DNA of 44,128 nt from a virus: IMG/VR virus record IMGVR_UViG_3300005096_000038, positions 1 through 44,128 of that record, one strand, 5' to 3'. The notes beneath the pieces are model-generated. The model was not told where the DNA came from and made no database searches. It saw only the letters and a list, made by a program, of their open reading frames with translations. A program made the position numbers and the translations under genes. Below are positions 1-7,169 of the stretch, piece by piece; position 1 is the stretch's first letter; each line of letters starts with the position of its first letter.

Positions 1-91
1 TGTTTAAAGTAATTGAATAAGATGAATAACCTAAAGTAACGGCTATTCGCTGTAAGTCTGTAATAGTACGAGAGTGCTGCACTTTTACGTT
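1..91. repeat. 91-bp terminal direct repeat, left copy
   Basis: Bases 1-91 are identical to 44038-44128. A coding frame continues through the joined ends, so the repeat is best read as the overlap left when a circular or circularly permuted genome was assembled. A genuine short terminal repeat cannot be excluded from sequence alone. Confidence 0.95.
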
Positions 92-112
92 GTTTATAAT
101 GAGTTGATACAT
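1..112 (-). CDS. Small protein spanning the genome join (5' part)
   Basis: This is the start of a 46-residue ORF that begins with ATG at 110-112 and runs leftward off the window, continuing at 44128-44009 on the circular map (21 nt here beyond the repeat plus 120 nt there make exactly 47 codons). It begins MYQLIINNVKVQHS and ends QIKG. It starts 2 nt after the stop of the gene at 115-333, so the two are probably translationally coupled. The middle (residues about 17-33, RTITDLQRIAVTLGYSS) could be a small helical bundle. No function recognised. Confidence 0.65.
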   Translation of the reverse strand, partial: MYQLIINNVKVQHSRTITDLQRIAVTLGYSSYSITLN

Positions 113-114
113 AA

Positions 115-333
115 TTACTTGTAAGTATCTATATCGCTATAACTAAAGACTTCATCATCAATGCGCACTAAGCCGCTGCCGTCGCTGAAAATAAAGACTT
201 CATTGCTGCGTATAACCGTTTCTTGCGTAAATCCTGCTTCTGCAATACTGTCTAAATAATCGCTCGTGTTCTCAATTTGATTGCTCGTACCTTTAATTAA
301 GTGCTGCTCTAAAAAGCTTGCTGCTTGTGACAT
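115..333 (-). CDS. Small acidic hypothetical protein
   Basis: A 72-residue acidic protein beginning MSQAASFLEQ, with an Asp/Ser-rich C-terminal half (FSDGSGLVRIDDEVFSYSD). The start is firm: the leader has AAAGGGG seven bases before ATG, the ribosome site typical of this strand. It is the first gene after the divergent regulatory region at 353-409, so it may be the first left-arm gene expressed. No family recognised. Position and acidity would suit an early host-interaction protein, but that is speculation. Confidence 0.7.
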   Translation of the reverse strand: MSQAASFLEQHLIKGTSNQIENTSDYLDSIAEAGFTQETVIRSNEVFIFSDGSGLVRIDDEVFSYSDIDTYK

Positions 334-352
334 AATAATTCCCCTTTGGTTG

Positions 353-409
353 TGTTATAATACTGCTTAGTTGTTAAGAGTAACTATAGCACATACACGC
401 AATATTGCG
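353..409. promoter_or_regulatory. Divergent promoter region with palindrome
   Basis: Rightward, TGTTATAAT at 353-361 is an extended -10 (TGnTATAAT) without a clear -35. Leftward, TGCTATAGT reads from 391 to 383 on the - strand, also an extended -10. A perfect 12-bp palindrome, CGCAATATTGCG (398-409), covers the -35 position of the leftward promoter and could be an operator. The region separates the two transcription arms of the genome. Promoter activity is inferred from the motifs only. Confidence 0.5.
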
Positions 410-460
410 GACTATTACTAGGTTATTTGCACAGAGAGTTTTGATAAGGGCATAGACACA

Positions 461-580
461 ATGAATGATAAAAAGAAAGCTGAATCAGTTGCAAGAAAGA
501 CAAACATCGGCAAAGTGTTAATTCAGCGCAAAAAGCGCATGAACAAACGATTAAGCGAAATAATGGGGAAAAAGAAATGA
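461..580 (+). CDS. Tiny lysine-rich protein
   Basis: A 39-residue, strongly basic ORF (MNDKKKAESVARKTN... ending SEIMGKKK). AAGGG lies about 12 bases upstream of the ATG, a long spacing. Its TGA overlaps the ATG of the next ORF (ATGA), and coupling of this sort supports both being genes. It is the first ORF of the rightward arm, just before the terminase small subunit. It could be a nucleic-acid-binding or antitermination peptide, but nothing in the sequence proves that. Confidence 0.5.
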   Translation: MNDKKKAESVARKTNIGKVLIQRKKRMNKRLSEIMGKKK

Positions 581-699
581 CATATATAGTAGTAACGGTA
601 TCACTCGGTATATTGTTTGCGGTAATAGAGCGTATTATTAACACAACATCCAAGCTATTAAATACGCTAGATAGTTGCGAGTCACACGAAAAACAGTAA
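577..699 (+). CDS. Tiny single-pass membrane protein
   Basis: A 40-residue ORF that overlaps the previous stop as ATGA. Residues 2-17 (TYIVVTVSLGILFAVI) form a hydrophobic, likely membrane-spanning segment, followed by a polar tail. Function unknown. A longer ORF on the opposite strand covers the same bases but lacks a convincing ribosome site. Confidence 0.5.
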   Translation: MTYIVVTVSLGILFAVIERIINTTSKLLNTLDSCESHEKQ

Positions 700-739
700 T
701 GAACTGCATTCACTTATATACTAATTGTAGGGACGCATC

Positions 740-1243
740 ATGCAAGTAGCTATTCGCTCTCAAGGGTCTAAATACAGTAAAGATGTTAAGCAAGAGTTGA
801 TCGCTACCTACTACGTCATAGGTAATGTAAAGAAAACCGCTAAACAGCTCGGTATTCCTGAAAAAACGGCTTGGGAATGGGTGAACAGTGATTGGGGGGA
901 ATCATTACTGGCGGTACTCCACGATGAACATGCCCCTGAACTTGATGCTAATTACCGCAAAATCATTAAAAAAGCTAACGCAGAACTGTTGGATAGGCTA
1001 GATAATGGCGATGAAGTATTAGATAAGGCTAATGAAATCATACGCTTAAAGATAAGCGGCAAGAGCTTAGCAACAATAGGCGCAATCTGCTTCGACAAGC
1101 GGCAAATATTAAATAATATGCCCACCAACATCAGTACCAGCATGGACAACGCCGCTCTCAATAAATTACAACAACAATTTCAACAGCTTAGCAGACAATC
1201 AAAGGTCATTGAGGGGGAGGTCATTACAGACGATAAAGAATAG
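740..1243 (+). CDS. Terminase small subunit (putative)
   Basis: A 167-residue protein with an N-terminal helix-turn-helix at residues 28-47 (GNVKKTAKQLGIPEKTAWEW), the layout of phage TerS DNA-recognition domains. The central part is helical and charged (residues 70-105), and the C-terminus is Gln-rich then acidic. TerS recognises the packaging site and loads the large subunit. The large subunit lies 1.9 kb downstream, separated by a regulatory gap and small genes, a looser arrangement than the usual adjacency. It could also be another HTH protein, but size and position favour TerS. Confidence 0.7.
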   Translation: MQVAIRSQGSKYSKDVKQELIATYYVIGNVKKTAKQLGIPEKTAWEWVNSDWGESLLAVLHDEHAPELDANYRKIIKKANAELLDRLDNGDEVLDKANEIIRLKISGKSLATIGAICFDKRQILNNMPTNISTSMDNAALNKLQQQFQQLSRQSKVIEGEVITDDKE

Positions 1244-1408
1244 CTCTTGCTCTGCCTCATTATAATTATAACTCGCTTAGATGCCCTCTCATTAAGACTA
1301 AGCCCCCAATTATCAGTATGTTAGCACTCACTTCATAGTCTACTTGGCCTTTCTATTGATGGTGCAGGTAAGTTAGCGCTTACTATCATTATAAGCATTA
1401 TATAGTGT

Positions 1409-1445
1409 GGGTATAGGGTGGGGTGATGATGAGGTGGGGGAGGGG
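1409..1445 (+). other. G-rich tract, potential G-quadruplex
   Basis: Five runs of three or more G (1409-1411, 1416-1418, 1420-1423, 1436-1440, 1442-1445) are separated by loops of 4, 1, 12 and 1 bases on the + strand, in an otherwise AT-rich genome. Four runs suffice for an intramolecular quadruplex, though the 12-base loop is long. Confidence 0.4.
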
Positions 1446-1614
1446 TCAACTTGTTGTTAGTCTGTATACGTGGAGGCCTACAATCTAATACATCAACGAT
1501 TTTAAAAACCATAACCTATATCAGCTAATGCTTATGTGTTAAGCCATATACAGTAAAATGATGTGATTAATTTCTAATATTTTTATAATTTTATGTTTTA
1601 AAAGCGCATCACCC

Positions 1615-1668
1615 ATGAAATAATTCTTGATTATTCATGCAATCTTCATGCATACTTGAAATATGAAG
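1615..1668 (+). promoter_or_regulatory. Promoter with repeated TTCATGCA operator-like sites
   Basis: TTGATT (1627-1632), an 18-bp spacer and CATACT (1651-1656) form a plausible sigma70 promoter. The spacer carries TTCATGCA twice (1634-1641 and 1645-1652), exactly 11 bp apart, one helical turn. An inverted arm ATGAAATAAT/ATTATTCAT (1615-1624/1630-1638) and a further ATGAAG (1663-1668) opposite CTTCAT add symmetry. This looks like a repressor- or activator-controlled promoter for the 1703-4673 gene string. Confidence 0.5.
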
Positions 1669-1702
1669 CAATTATTCAAAAATTTACCGGTGGGAGACTT
1701 TG

Positions 1703-1897
1703 ATGCTTGATGACTTATTAGAGAAGTCTGGCCTAACCAAGAGAGAACTCGCGACTATCTTCGGAGTGCATAAATACACGCCAAGTAATTGGGGTAGTGT
1801 AGGCGTGCCTCAGTATGTTATTGCGTATTTGGATATGGTTATTGAGAATCGTGAATTGAAAGAGATGAACCGATTATTGGTGAGGAAGGTGCTGTAA
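1703..1897 (+). CDS. Small helix-turn-helix protein
   Basis: A 64-residue protein in which residues about 10-44 (GLTKRELATIFGVHKYTPSN...) fit a helix-turn-helix of the Cro/YdaS size class. The start is ATG 1703 with GGGAG six bases upstream; an upstream in-frame TTG at 1700 lies too close to that site. It follows directly downstream of the repeat-rich promoter at 1615-1668, so it may regulate itself. Its stop overlaps the next ATG as TAATG. A related small HTH protein occurs at 41807-41983. Confidence 0.6.
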   Translation: MLDDLLEKSGLTKRELATIFGVHKYTPSNWGSVGVPQYVIAYLDMVIENRELKEMNRLLVRKVL

Positions 1898-2235
1898 TGG
1901 AAGATCACCATAAAGCTTGGATAGATTCTCATAAAATATATGATGAAGCTTGGTTTCGTCTAGCAACAAAGGCTGGATTTGAAATTCATCACTTAGACGG
2001 AGATTTTTCGAATAATGAGCCTGATAACCTAATTCTTATTGAAGGGATTGACCATCAGAAGTTACATGGAAGGAATATGTCTCGGCTATTTGGGGATAGA
2101 GGATCATGGATAACCGAGGAGATGAAAGCAGCAAAGGCGCTAAGAGGAAAGGAGCGTCTTGAGCAAAAGGCGTATAGTCAAGTATTAGGGATTGCACGTG
2201 AAGGCCGGAGCTTAAGTTTCTGGGGGCATAGATGA
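1897..2235 (+). CDS. HNH endonuclease
   Basis: A 112-residue HNH nuclease. The motif is complete: His31-His32, Asn39-Asn40, Pro42-x-Asn44-Leu45, His53 and His57 (FEIHHLDGDFSNNEPDNL...H...H). Such free-standing genes nick or cut DNA and often act as homing elements; next to terminase some HNH proteins take part in packaging. It is linked by TAATG to the HTH gene upstream and by ATGA to the next ORF, so it is embedded in an operon rather than inserted alone. Confidence 0.75.
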   Translation: MEDHHKAWIDSHKIYDEAWFRLATKAGFEIHHLDGDFSNNEPDNLILIEGIDHQKLHGRNMSRLFGDRGSWITEEMKAAKALRGKERLEQKAYSQVLGIAREGRSLSFWGHR

Positions 2236-2426
2236 AATTTAGAGTATCCCTTTCTTTAGACGGAATATTAGAAGTTAATGTTATAGAATACGATAATATT
2301 GACTGTGGCCGGTCACATTATATGTTTTCAACTAATCCAGATGATGTTGATGAATTTGTTGGCAGATTTATCCAGCCTCATATTCAGGTATTCCCTAACG
2401 GTAAAGAGAAGGTGATTACAGAATGA
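2232..2426 (+). CDS. Hypothetical protein
   Basis: A 64-residue acidic ORF (MKFRVSLSLDGILEV...) overlapping its neighbours by ATGA on both sides, so translation is probably coupled along the string. Predominantly beta-like by eye. No family recognised. Confidence 0.55.
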   Translation: MKFRVSLSLDGILEVNVIEYDNIDCGRSHYMFSTNPDDVDEFVGRFIQPHIQVFPNGKEKVITE

Positions 2427-2716
2427 AGTTGCTTTGCTTCAGTCCTAAATATGAAGGTGAAATGATCTCAGTTGCATGGATAAATATCCGCAGGCACCGT
2501 GATTCTGTAATTCATGATAGCGGCACAAATGTTAACGGGTTCTCTATTTCTGTTTATTTACCAATACCTATAAAACAAACTTTCGATGACTTTTATGCTG
2601 ATAGAATTCGTACTGCATGGCGATTTCCTGTTGTCGGGATAAAGGCTAGGCGATGTCGGGGTGTTGGTAAAATGGGGTGGAGATTTTTTTGCTATATGCT
2701 GGAAATATGCAAATAG
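2423..2716 (+). CDS. Hypothetical basic protein
   Basis: A 97-residue ORF with a basic Cys/Arg-rich C-terminus (GIKARRCRGVGKMGW...). It overlaps the preceding gene by ATGA and the following one by about 10 bases. No recognised domain. The unusual C-terminal third may mean a frame disturbance, but no alternative frame is clearly better. Confidence 0.45.
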   Translation: MKLLCFSPKYEGEMISVAWINIRRHRDSVIHDSGTNVNGFSISVYLPIPIKQTFDDFYADRIRTAWRFPVVGIKARRCRGVGKMGWRFFCYMLEICK

Positions 2717-2922
2717 GCTTCTACATCAACAAGACCTTCACTCTCGATACGGGAGAAAGAAAAGGGGTGAATGTCATGTTTTTCTCAGGAGAGAAGCTAG
2801 ACTATTGGTATGCCGAGATTCAATACGATACTTTAGCACAAGCCAATGATGCGCTAGACTTATGTAGGAGCGTAGGTTTTGAATTAATGCCTGTAAAAGT
2901 TAAGGATTGTCCGAATGAGTAA
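2707..2922 (+). CDS. Hypothetical protein
   Basis: A 71-residue ORF starting MQIGFYINKTF. An in-frame GTG at 2677 would add ten residues but overlaps the upstream gene by 40 bases, so ATG 2707 is preferred; neither start has a strong ribosome site. Aromatic and acidic, ending VKDCPNE, and overlapping the next ATG by 8 bases. Function unknown. Confidence 0.5.
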   Translation: MQIGFYINKTFTLDTGERKGVNVMFFSGEKLDYWYAEIQYDTLAQANDALDLCRSVGFELMPVKVKDCPNE

Positions 2923-3121
2923 TATTGAACCGATACCTAATATACATTGGTCTGTTAAAGCCGCACTTGTCGATATGCTGGATAATATTGACGATGTAGA
3001 GAATTTTATTATTATATGGACAGATAAAAACAACAAGCAGTTCTCGCAGTCAGCAAAAATAACCAACAAAGATGCTTTATGGATGCTTGAGCTTGAGAAA
3101 CAAAGAATGTTTGATGAGTGA
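2915..3121 (+). CDS. Hypothetical protein upstream of terL
   Basis: A 68-residue acidic ORF (MSNIEPIPNIHWSVK...) with AGGA about nine bases upstream. Its last eight bases overlap the terminase large-subunit start (ATGAGTGA), so it may couple terL translation. No family recognised. Confidence 0.55.
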   Translation: MSNIEPIPNIHWSVKAALVDMLDNIDDVENFIIIWTDKNNKQFSQSAKITNKDALWMLELEKQRMFDE

Positions 3122-4673
3122 AGAAGAAAAACCATTTAGACTTGATGCGGCCACGATTAAAGGCTTCTCTGAAAGTCTTTTGGCTATTAGATACGACTCC
3201 CCAAAGCCAACACCTGCTCACCATGTTGAAATGTGGGATTACTGTACATCAGATGCCCCTCAAGTGGGTATTGCATCTCCCCGTGGCTCAGCAAAATCTA
3301 CCGCCGTCACATTCGCGTATACCTTGGCCTCAATCTTATTTAAAGAGCATCAGCATGTATTAATAATTTCTGCGAACGAAGAAATGGCCTCTAGTTTCTT
3401 AAATGATATTCGCACTGAATTTCTTGAAAATGACGCTATGTGTGAAGTTTTCGGCTTTAAAAAGTTTATTAAGGAGCGGGAGACTGAGTTAATCGGTCAG
3501 ATGAAGGATGGTTATAAGTGGCGCATTATTGTTAAGGGTGCGGAACAGCGTATGCGAGGTATGAAGTGGGAGCGCAAACGGCCTTCACTTGTTATTGGGG
3601 ATGATTTAGAGGATGAGGATTTAGTGGCCTCCGAGATGCGCCGAGATAAGTTTAAGCGGTGGTTTTATGGGGCGGTTAAGCCGATTATTCGTGACGGCGG
3701 AAAGATTAGAATGGTGGGTACGATTATGCACATGGATTCCTTATTAATGGGGTTTATGCCGCCCAATAAGTCAGCTTATACCGTTAATACACCTTTAAGG
3801 ACGTATACGGAGACTAATTCCGAAAAATTGAAAGAGATTAAGCCTGCTTACGAGAATGATTCGCCTGATAGGTCGTGGAGATCTATTCTTTATCGCTCCC
3901 ATTCACCTGATTTTAAACATCTATTATGGGAGTCGATGTACTCAGAAAAAAGACTGAGGGAAATAAGAAAAGACTTTGCCGAGCAAGGCATGTTAGATGT
4001 TTATGGGCAGGAATATTTAAACGATCCAATTGATATGACCACCGCCTATTTCCGTAAGGCAGATTTCCTCCCAATGAAAGAAGGTGACCATGAAGTCCAT
4101 AAGGTTTATTACGCCGCCGGCGATTTAGCCATCACAAAGAATAAACGGTCAGCTTACACGGCTATGCCTGTCGGTGGCATGGACGCTAAGCGAACACTCC
4201 ATATAACCGATATGCGCCGAGGTCGATTTGATTCGCTAGAAATAGCCGATGAGATATTCTCTATTCATTCACGGTGGAATGTTGACACTTTTCGCCTTGA
4301 GAGCGAGAATATACAAAAATCTATCGGGCCATTCCTATACGAGAGGATGACAGTATCGGGTCAGTATATAAATATTGATGCTAAAAACCCCTCTAAGGAC
4401 AAAGAAACCCGTGCGCAGACGCTTCGTGCTATGATGCGCGCAGGCAAGGTTAGATTTGACAAAGAGGCGGAGTGGTACGCAGGGCTTGAAGAAGAAATGC
4501 TCCACTTTCCGAAGTGGCCGACTGTCGATCAAGTTGATGCTCTCGCATGGCTGGCAATGCTAGTAACAGAAATGGATTCAGGATTAACCGAAAGTGAAGC
4601 TTACGATGAAGAATGGGATGAAGAGTTTAATGAAGATGCCGATGAAGGTGTCTGTGCGACGACAGGTTACTAA
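3114..4673 (+). CDS. terL: Terminase large subunit
   Basis: A 519-residue packaging motor. The ATPase domain has Walker A SPRGSAKST (55-63), Walker B hydrophobics then DDLED (163-167) and the coupling motif VGT (201-203). The C-terminal RNase-H-like nuclease has the expected acidic residues: Asp337 (AAGDLAI), Glu396/Glu398 and Asp475 (VDQVDALAWL). It cuts concatemers and pumps DNA through the portal. I chose ATG 3114 because it overlaps the upstream stop; an in-frame start at 3072 would run 50 bases into that gene. Followed by the portal after 3 bases. Confidence 0.92.
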   Translation: MSEEEKPFRLDAATIKGFSESLLAIRYDSPKPTPAHHVEMWDYCTSDAPQVGIASPRGSAKSTAVTFAYTLASILFKEHQHVLIISANEEMASSFLNDIRTEFLENDAMCEVFGFKKFIKERETELIGQMKDGYKWRIIVKGAEQRMRGMKWERKRPSLVIGDDLEDEDLVASEMRRDKFKRWFYGAVKPIIRDGGKIRMVGTIMHMDSLLMGFMPPNKSAYTVNTPLRTYTETNSEKLKEIKPAYENDSPDRSWRSILYRSHSPDFKHLLWESMYSEKRLREIRKDFAEQGMLDVYGQEYLNDPIDMTTAYFRKADFLPMKEGDHEVHKVYYAAGDLAITKNKRSAYTAMPVGGMDAKRTLHITDMRRGRFDSLEIADEIFSIHSRWNVDTFRLESENIQKSIGPFLYERMTVSGQYINIDAKNPSKDKETRAQTLRAMMRAGKVRFDKEAEWYAGLEEEMLHFPKWPTVDQVDALAWLAMLVTEMDSGLTESEAYDEEWDEEFNEDADEGVCATTGY

Positions 4674-4676
4674 TTT

Positions 4677-6632
4677 ATGAGCTTAGAATGGGTGCAATCG
4701 GTTATTGGCGACCCCAATATCGCAAAACGACTTTCAGATGAAAAAATAACGGAAATTGGTAATTCTGTTGAGTCAGGCTATAAAGAGGATAAACTATCCC
4801 GCTTAGATTGGGAGACCCGCCAAGAAGGCTACATGAAGCTCGCCCTTCAAGTCATGGAGGTCAAGAATACACCGTGGCAGAACGCAGCAAACGTAAAATA
4901 CCCACTTTTAACAACCGCTACCATGCAATTTGGCGCAAGAGCCTACCCCGCCCTTGTCCCTTCCCCTTCTATCGTAAAAGGTCGCGTAACAGGCTTTGAT
5001 GAAGACGGAGAAAAAGCAAAATCTGCCGAGAGAGTTGGTAAGCACATGTCTTATCAGCTTATTGAAGAAATGGATAATTGGGAAGAGGGAATGGATAAGC
5101 TCTCTGTTTCTATCCCTATAGTCGGTATGATGTTTAAAAAGGCCTACTTTTCCCCTTCAAAACAAACAAACATCTCAGAATTAGTCTACCCCGAAAAATT
5201 AGTGGTTAATTATTGGGCTAAAAGCTTAGAATCTGCGCCTCGGCTTACGCATATATTAGATCTATCTGATAATGATATTTACGAGCGGATAGCTTCTGGG
5301 TTATTTTTAGATCAAGAATACCCAAAAGAGTACGTCGAAGAAAATCCTACCACAAAAGATATTCATGGTGTAAATGCGCCGCCACAAGGTGAAACGACCC
5401 CTAATAACTCATTTGAGCAGCATTGCTGGATTGATCTCGATGACGATGGGTACAAAGAGCCGTATATCGTCACCTATGTGAATGGCAAGGTCGCTAGAAT
5501 TATTGCGGGATTCGATGAAGACACGGTTTTCACTACAACCGATAAAATTGTCTGCATCAAAAGGGTTCAATATTTTATCAAATATGGGTTTATTCCTAAT
5601 CCTGATGGTTCATTTTATGATATTGGCTTCGGGTTGTTGTTAGGCCCCATCAACGAGACTATTAATACCACTATTAATCAATTACTTGACGCAGGAACGA
5701 TGTCTGTTAGGTCTGCGGGCTTCTTAGGCCGAGGTGCGCGAATTAAAGGGGGATTAAAGTCCTTTAACCCCTTTGAATGGAAGAATGTTAATGCTACGGG
5801 TGATGATTTACGAAAAGCCATTGTGCCATTACCTATTCGTGAGCCATCTAATGTGTTGTTTTCATTGTTAGGCTCGATGATTGAGGCGGGGAAAGAATTA
5901 TCGAATACTGTTCCAATGCTGATGGGGCAGAATCCCGGCCAAAATCAAACCGCGACGACTTCAATGGCGGTTATTGAGCAGGGGTTAAAGGTATTCTCCT
6001 CTATTTTCAAACGGATGCATCGCTCTTTAAAGCAGGAATTAAAATTACTGAAAAGACTGAATAAATTATATTTACCTGAAGAGGCTTACTTTGCTATTTT
6101 AGATAAACAGGTTGAAGGGCGCGAAAAGATATTCCAGCGTGATTATTCAGATGATACAACAGATGTTCAGCCTTATTCTGACCCTAATATTGTTTCTGAA
6201 TTACAGGTGATGATTAAAGCACAACAAGTCTCTGAAATGATGGCGCAAGGTATACTACCTAACCCTCAAGAAGGGGCTAAGGTTGTATTAGAGGCAATGG
6301 ATTTACCTAATATTGAAGCATTAATGACGCCACCAGATCCACAGCCTGACCCTGAAATGGAAATGAAGCGGGCTGAGTTTGAGCATAAAGTTAATATGGA
6401 GACACAGAGGCTTAACCTTGAAAAACAACGGCTTGCCCTCGATATGGATAAATTTGAAGTTGAGCAGGACGAAAGTAAAACGCAAGCTATACTTAATTTA
6501 GCAAAAGCCGAAGCTGCGGATGATGCAAATGACATCAAGCAGTATGAAGCTGAGATCAAAGAATTAGATACTCGACATAAACATCGTCAAGAAATAATGA
6601 AGCCTGACAAAGAGATTGTAAAAAATGAATAA
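4677..6632 (+). CDS. Portal protein (P22-type)
   Basis: A 651-residue portal, slightly shorter than P22 gp1 (about 725). The conserved core includes WQNAANVKYPLLTTA (about 64-78), an acidic WIDLDDDGYKEP segment near 250, and the stem/tunnel region around 320-345 (LLLGPINETINTTINQL). The C-terminal 70 residues form a highly charged coiled coil rich in Glu/Lys/Gln. The protein forms the ring through which DNA enters and leaves the head. Its end overlaps the next ORF by 8 bases. Confidence 0.88.
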   Translation: MSLEWVQSVIGDPNIAKRLSDEKITEIGNSVESGYKEDKLSRLDWETRQEGYMKLALQVMEVKNTPWQNAANVKYPLLTTATMQFGARAYPALVPSPSIVKGRVTGFDEDGEKAKSAERVGKHMSYQLIEEMDNWEEGMDKLSVSIPIVGMMFKKAYFSPSKQTNISELVYPEKLVVNYWAKSLESAPRLTHILDLSDNDIYERIASGLFLDQEYPKEYVEENPTTKDIHGVNAPPQGETTPNNSFEQHCWIDLDDDGYKEPYIVTYVNGKVARIIAGFDEDTVFTTTDKIVCIKRVQYFIKYGFIPNPDGSFYDIGFGLLLGPINETINTTINQLLDAGTMSVRSAGFLGRGARIKGGLKSFNPFEWKNVNATGDDLRKAIVPLPIREPSNVLFSLLGSMIEAGKELSNTVPMLMGQNPGQNQTATTSMAVIEQGLKVFSSIFKRMHRSLKQELKLLKRLNKLYLPEEAYFAILDKQVEGREKIFQRDYSDDTTDVQPYSDPNIVSELQVMIKAQQVSEMMAQGILPNPQEGAKVVLEAMDLPNIEALMTPPDPQPDPEMEMKRAEFEHKVNMETQRLNLEKQRLALDMDKFEVEQDESKTQAILNLAKAEAADDANDIKQYEAEIKELDTRHKHRQEIMKPDKEIVKNE

Positions 6633-6861
6633 AGAGGAAGCTTTTAATGATTGGATAGAAAACCCTGTCACTGAGTATGTTATTAAATACTTAAATGATT
6701 CAGTGAAGGAGGCGTCTGAAATAATGGCTGACAGCATTGCTAACGGCGGAACTGTCACCGAGCATGAGATGATTAAAACTTCAACAATGTGTATTACGCT
6801 TAAAGAGATAGCGGAAATCACTTACGAAGAGATTGAGCAATTTTACAGCAAAGAGGAATAG
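6625..6861 (+). CDS. Hypothetical small acidic protein
   Basis: A 78-residue, helical, Glu-rich protein (MNKEEAFNDWIENPV...) overlapping the portal end and ending two bases before the co-chaperonin. No family recognised; its place between portal and chaperone suggests a head-assembly accessory. Confidence 0.55.
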   Translation: MNKEEAFNDWIENPVTEYVIKYLNDSVKEASEIMADSIANGGTVTEHEMIKTSTMCITLKEIAEITYEEIEQFYSKEE

Positions 6862-6863
6862 AG

Positions 6864-7160
6864 ATGGAAGCACTAGGAAATCGTGTAATTATAGAGCCAA
6901 AAGAAGTAGAGAGAATGAGTGATGGCGGTATTGATTTATCCGCTATTAATGAAAGGAGTGCAAAAGCTGAGTGTTCAGAAGGCATAGTATATGACTTCGG
7001 CCCCTCTGCATGGCTTGACCCTATTATGGGTGGTGAGCCGTGGGTTAAGAAGGGCGATCGCGTTGTTTATGCAAAATATGCAGGTAAATTTATTACCGAC
7101 CCCAAAGACGGGAAAGAGTATGTCGTTATTAATGATGACGCAATCCAAGTGAAATTATAG
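6864..7160 (+). CDS. GroES-like co-chaperonin
   Basis: A 98-residue Cpn10-type protein. It opens EALGNRVIIEPKE, the first beta strand of GroES-fold proteins, followed by a likely mobile loop with GGIDL (about 22-26, compare GGIVL in GroES), then GIVYDFGPSAW, KKGDRVVYAKYAG and a final VINDDAIQVKL. Phage co-chaperonins such as T4 gp31 replace GroES on the host GroEL to fold the capsid protein. The position between portal and capsid genes suits that role. Family assignment is strong; capsid as the client is inference. Confidence 0.85.
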   Translation: MEALGNRVIIEPKEVERMSDGGIDLSAINERSAKAECSEGIVYDFGPSAWLDPIMGGEPWVKKGDRVVYAKYAGKFITDPKDGKEYVVINDDAIQVKL

Positions 7161-7169
7161 GAGAGAATC

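Larger units (their letters stand above)
1244..1702. other. 459-bp non-coding gap after terS
   Basis: I see no convincing gene here. It holds a G-rich tract (1409-1445), an AT-rich stretch (about 1500-1610) and an operator/promoter cluster (1615-1668). As the longest gap in the right arm and next to the terminase small subunit it is a candidate packaging or regulatory region. Confidence 0.6.

Noticed and set aside
1-91. True direct terminal repeat of a T7-like packaging system
   Set aside because: An ORF crosses the join and the repeat length is typical of assembler overlaps; the P22-type portal and tail also fit headful packaging. Not fully excluded.
423-713. A 96-codon hydrophobic ORF on the - strand
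   Set aside because: It opposes two coupled + strand mini-genes and has no good ribosome site; its composition looks like antisense of Lys/Glu-rich coding.
2661-2849. A 62-codon + strand ORF
   Set aside because: It is an out-of-frame shadow between 2423-2716 and 2707-2922 with an improbable basic composition.
3072-3113. Upstream start for the terminase large subunit
   Set aside because: It would add 14 residues without a ribosome site and overlap the upstream gene by 50 bases; ATG 3114 fits the overlap style.
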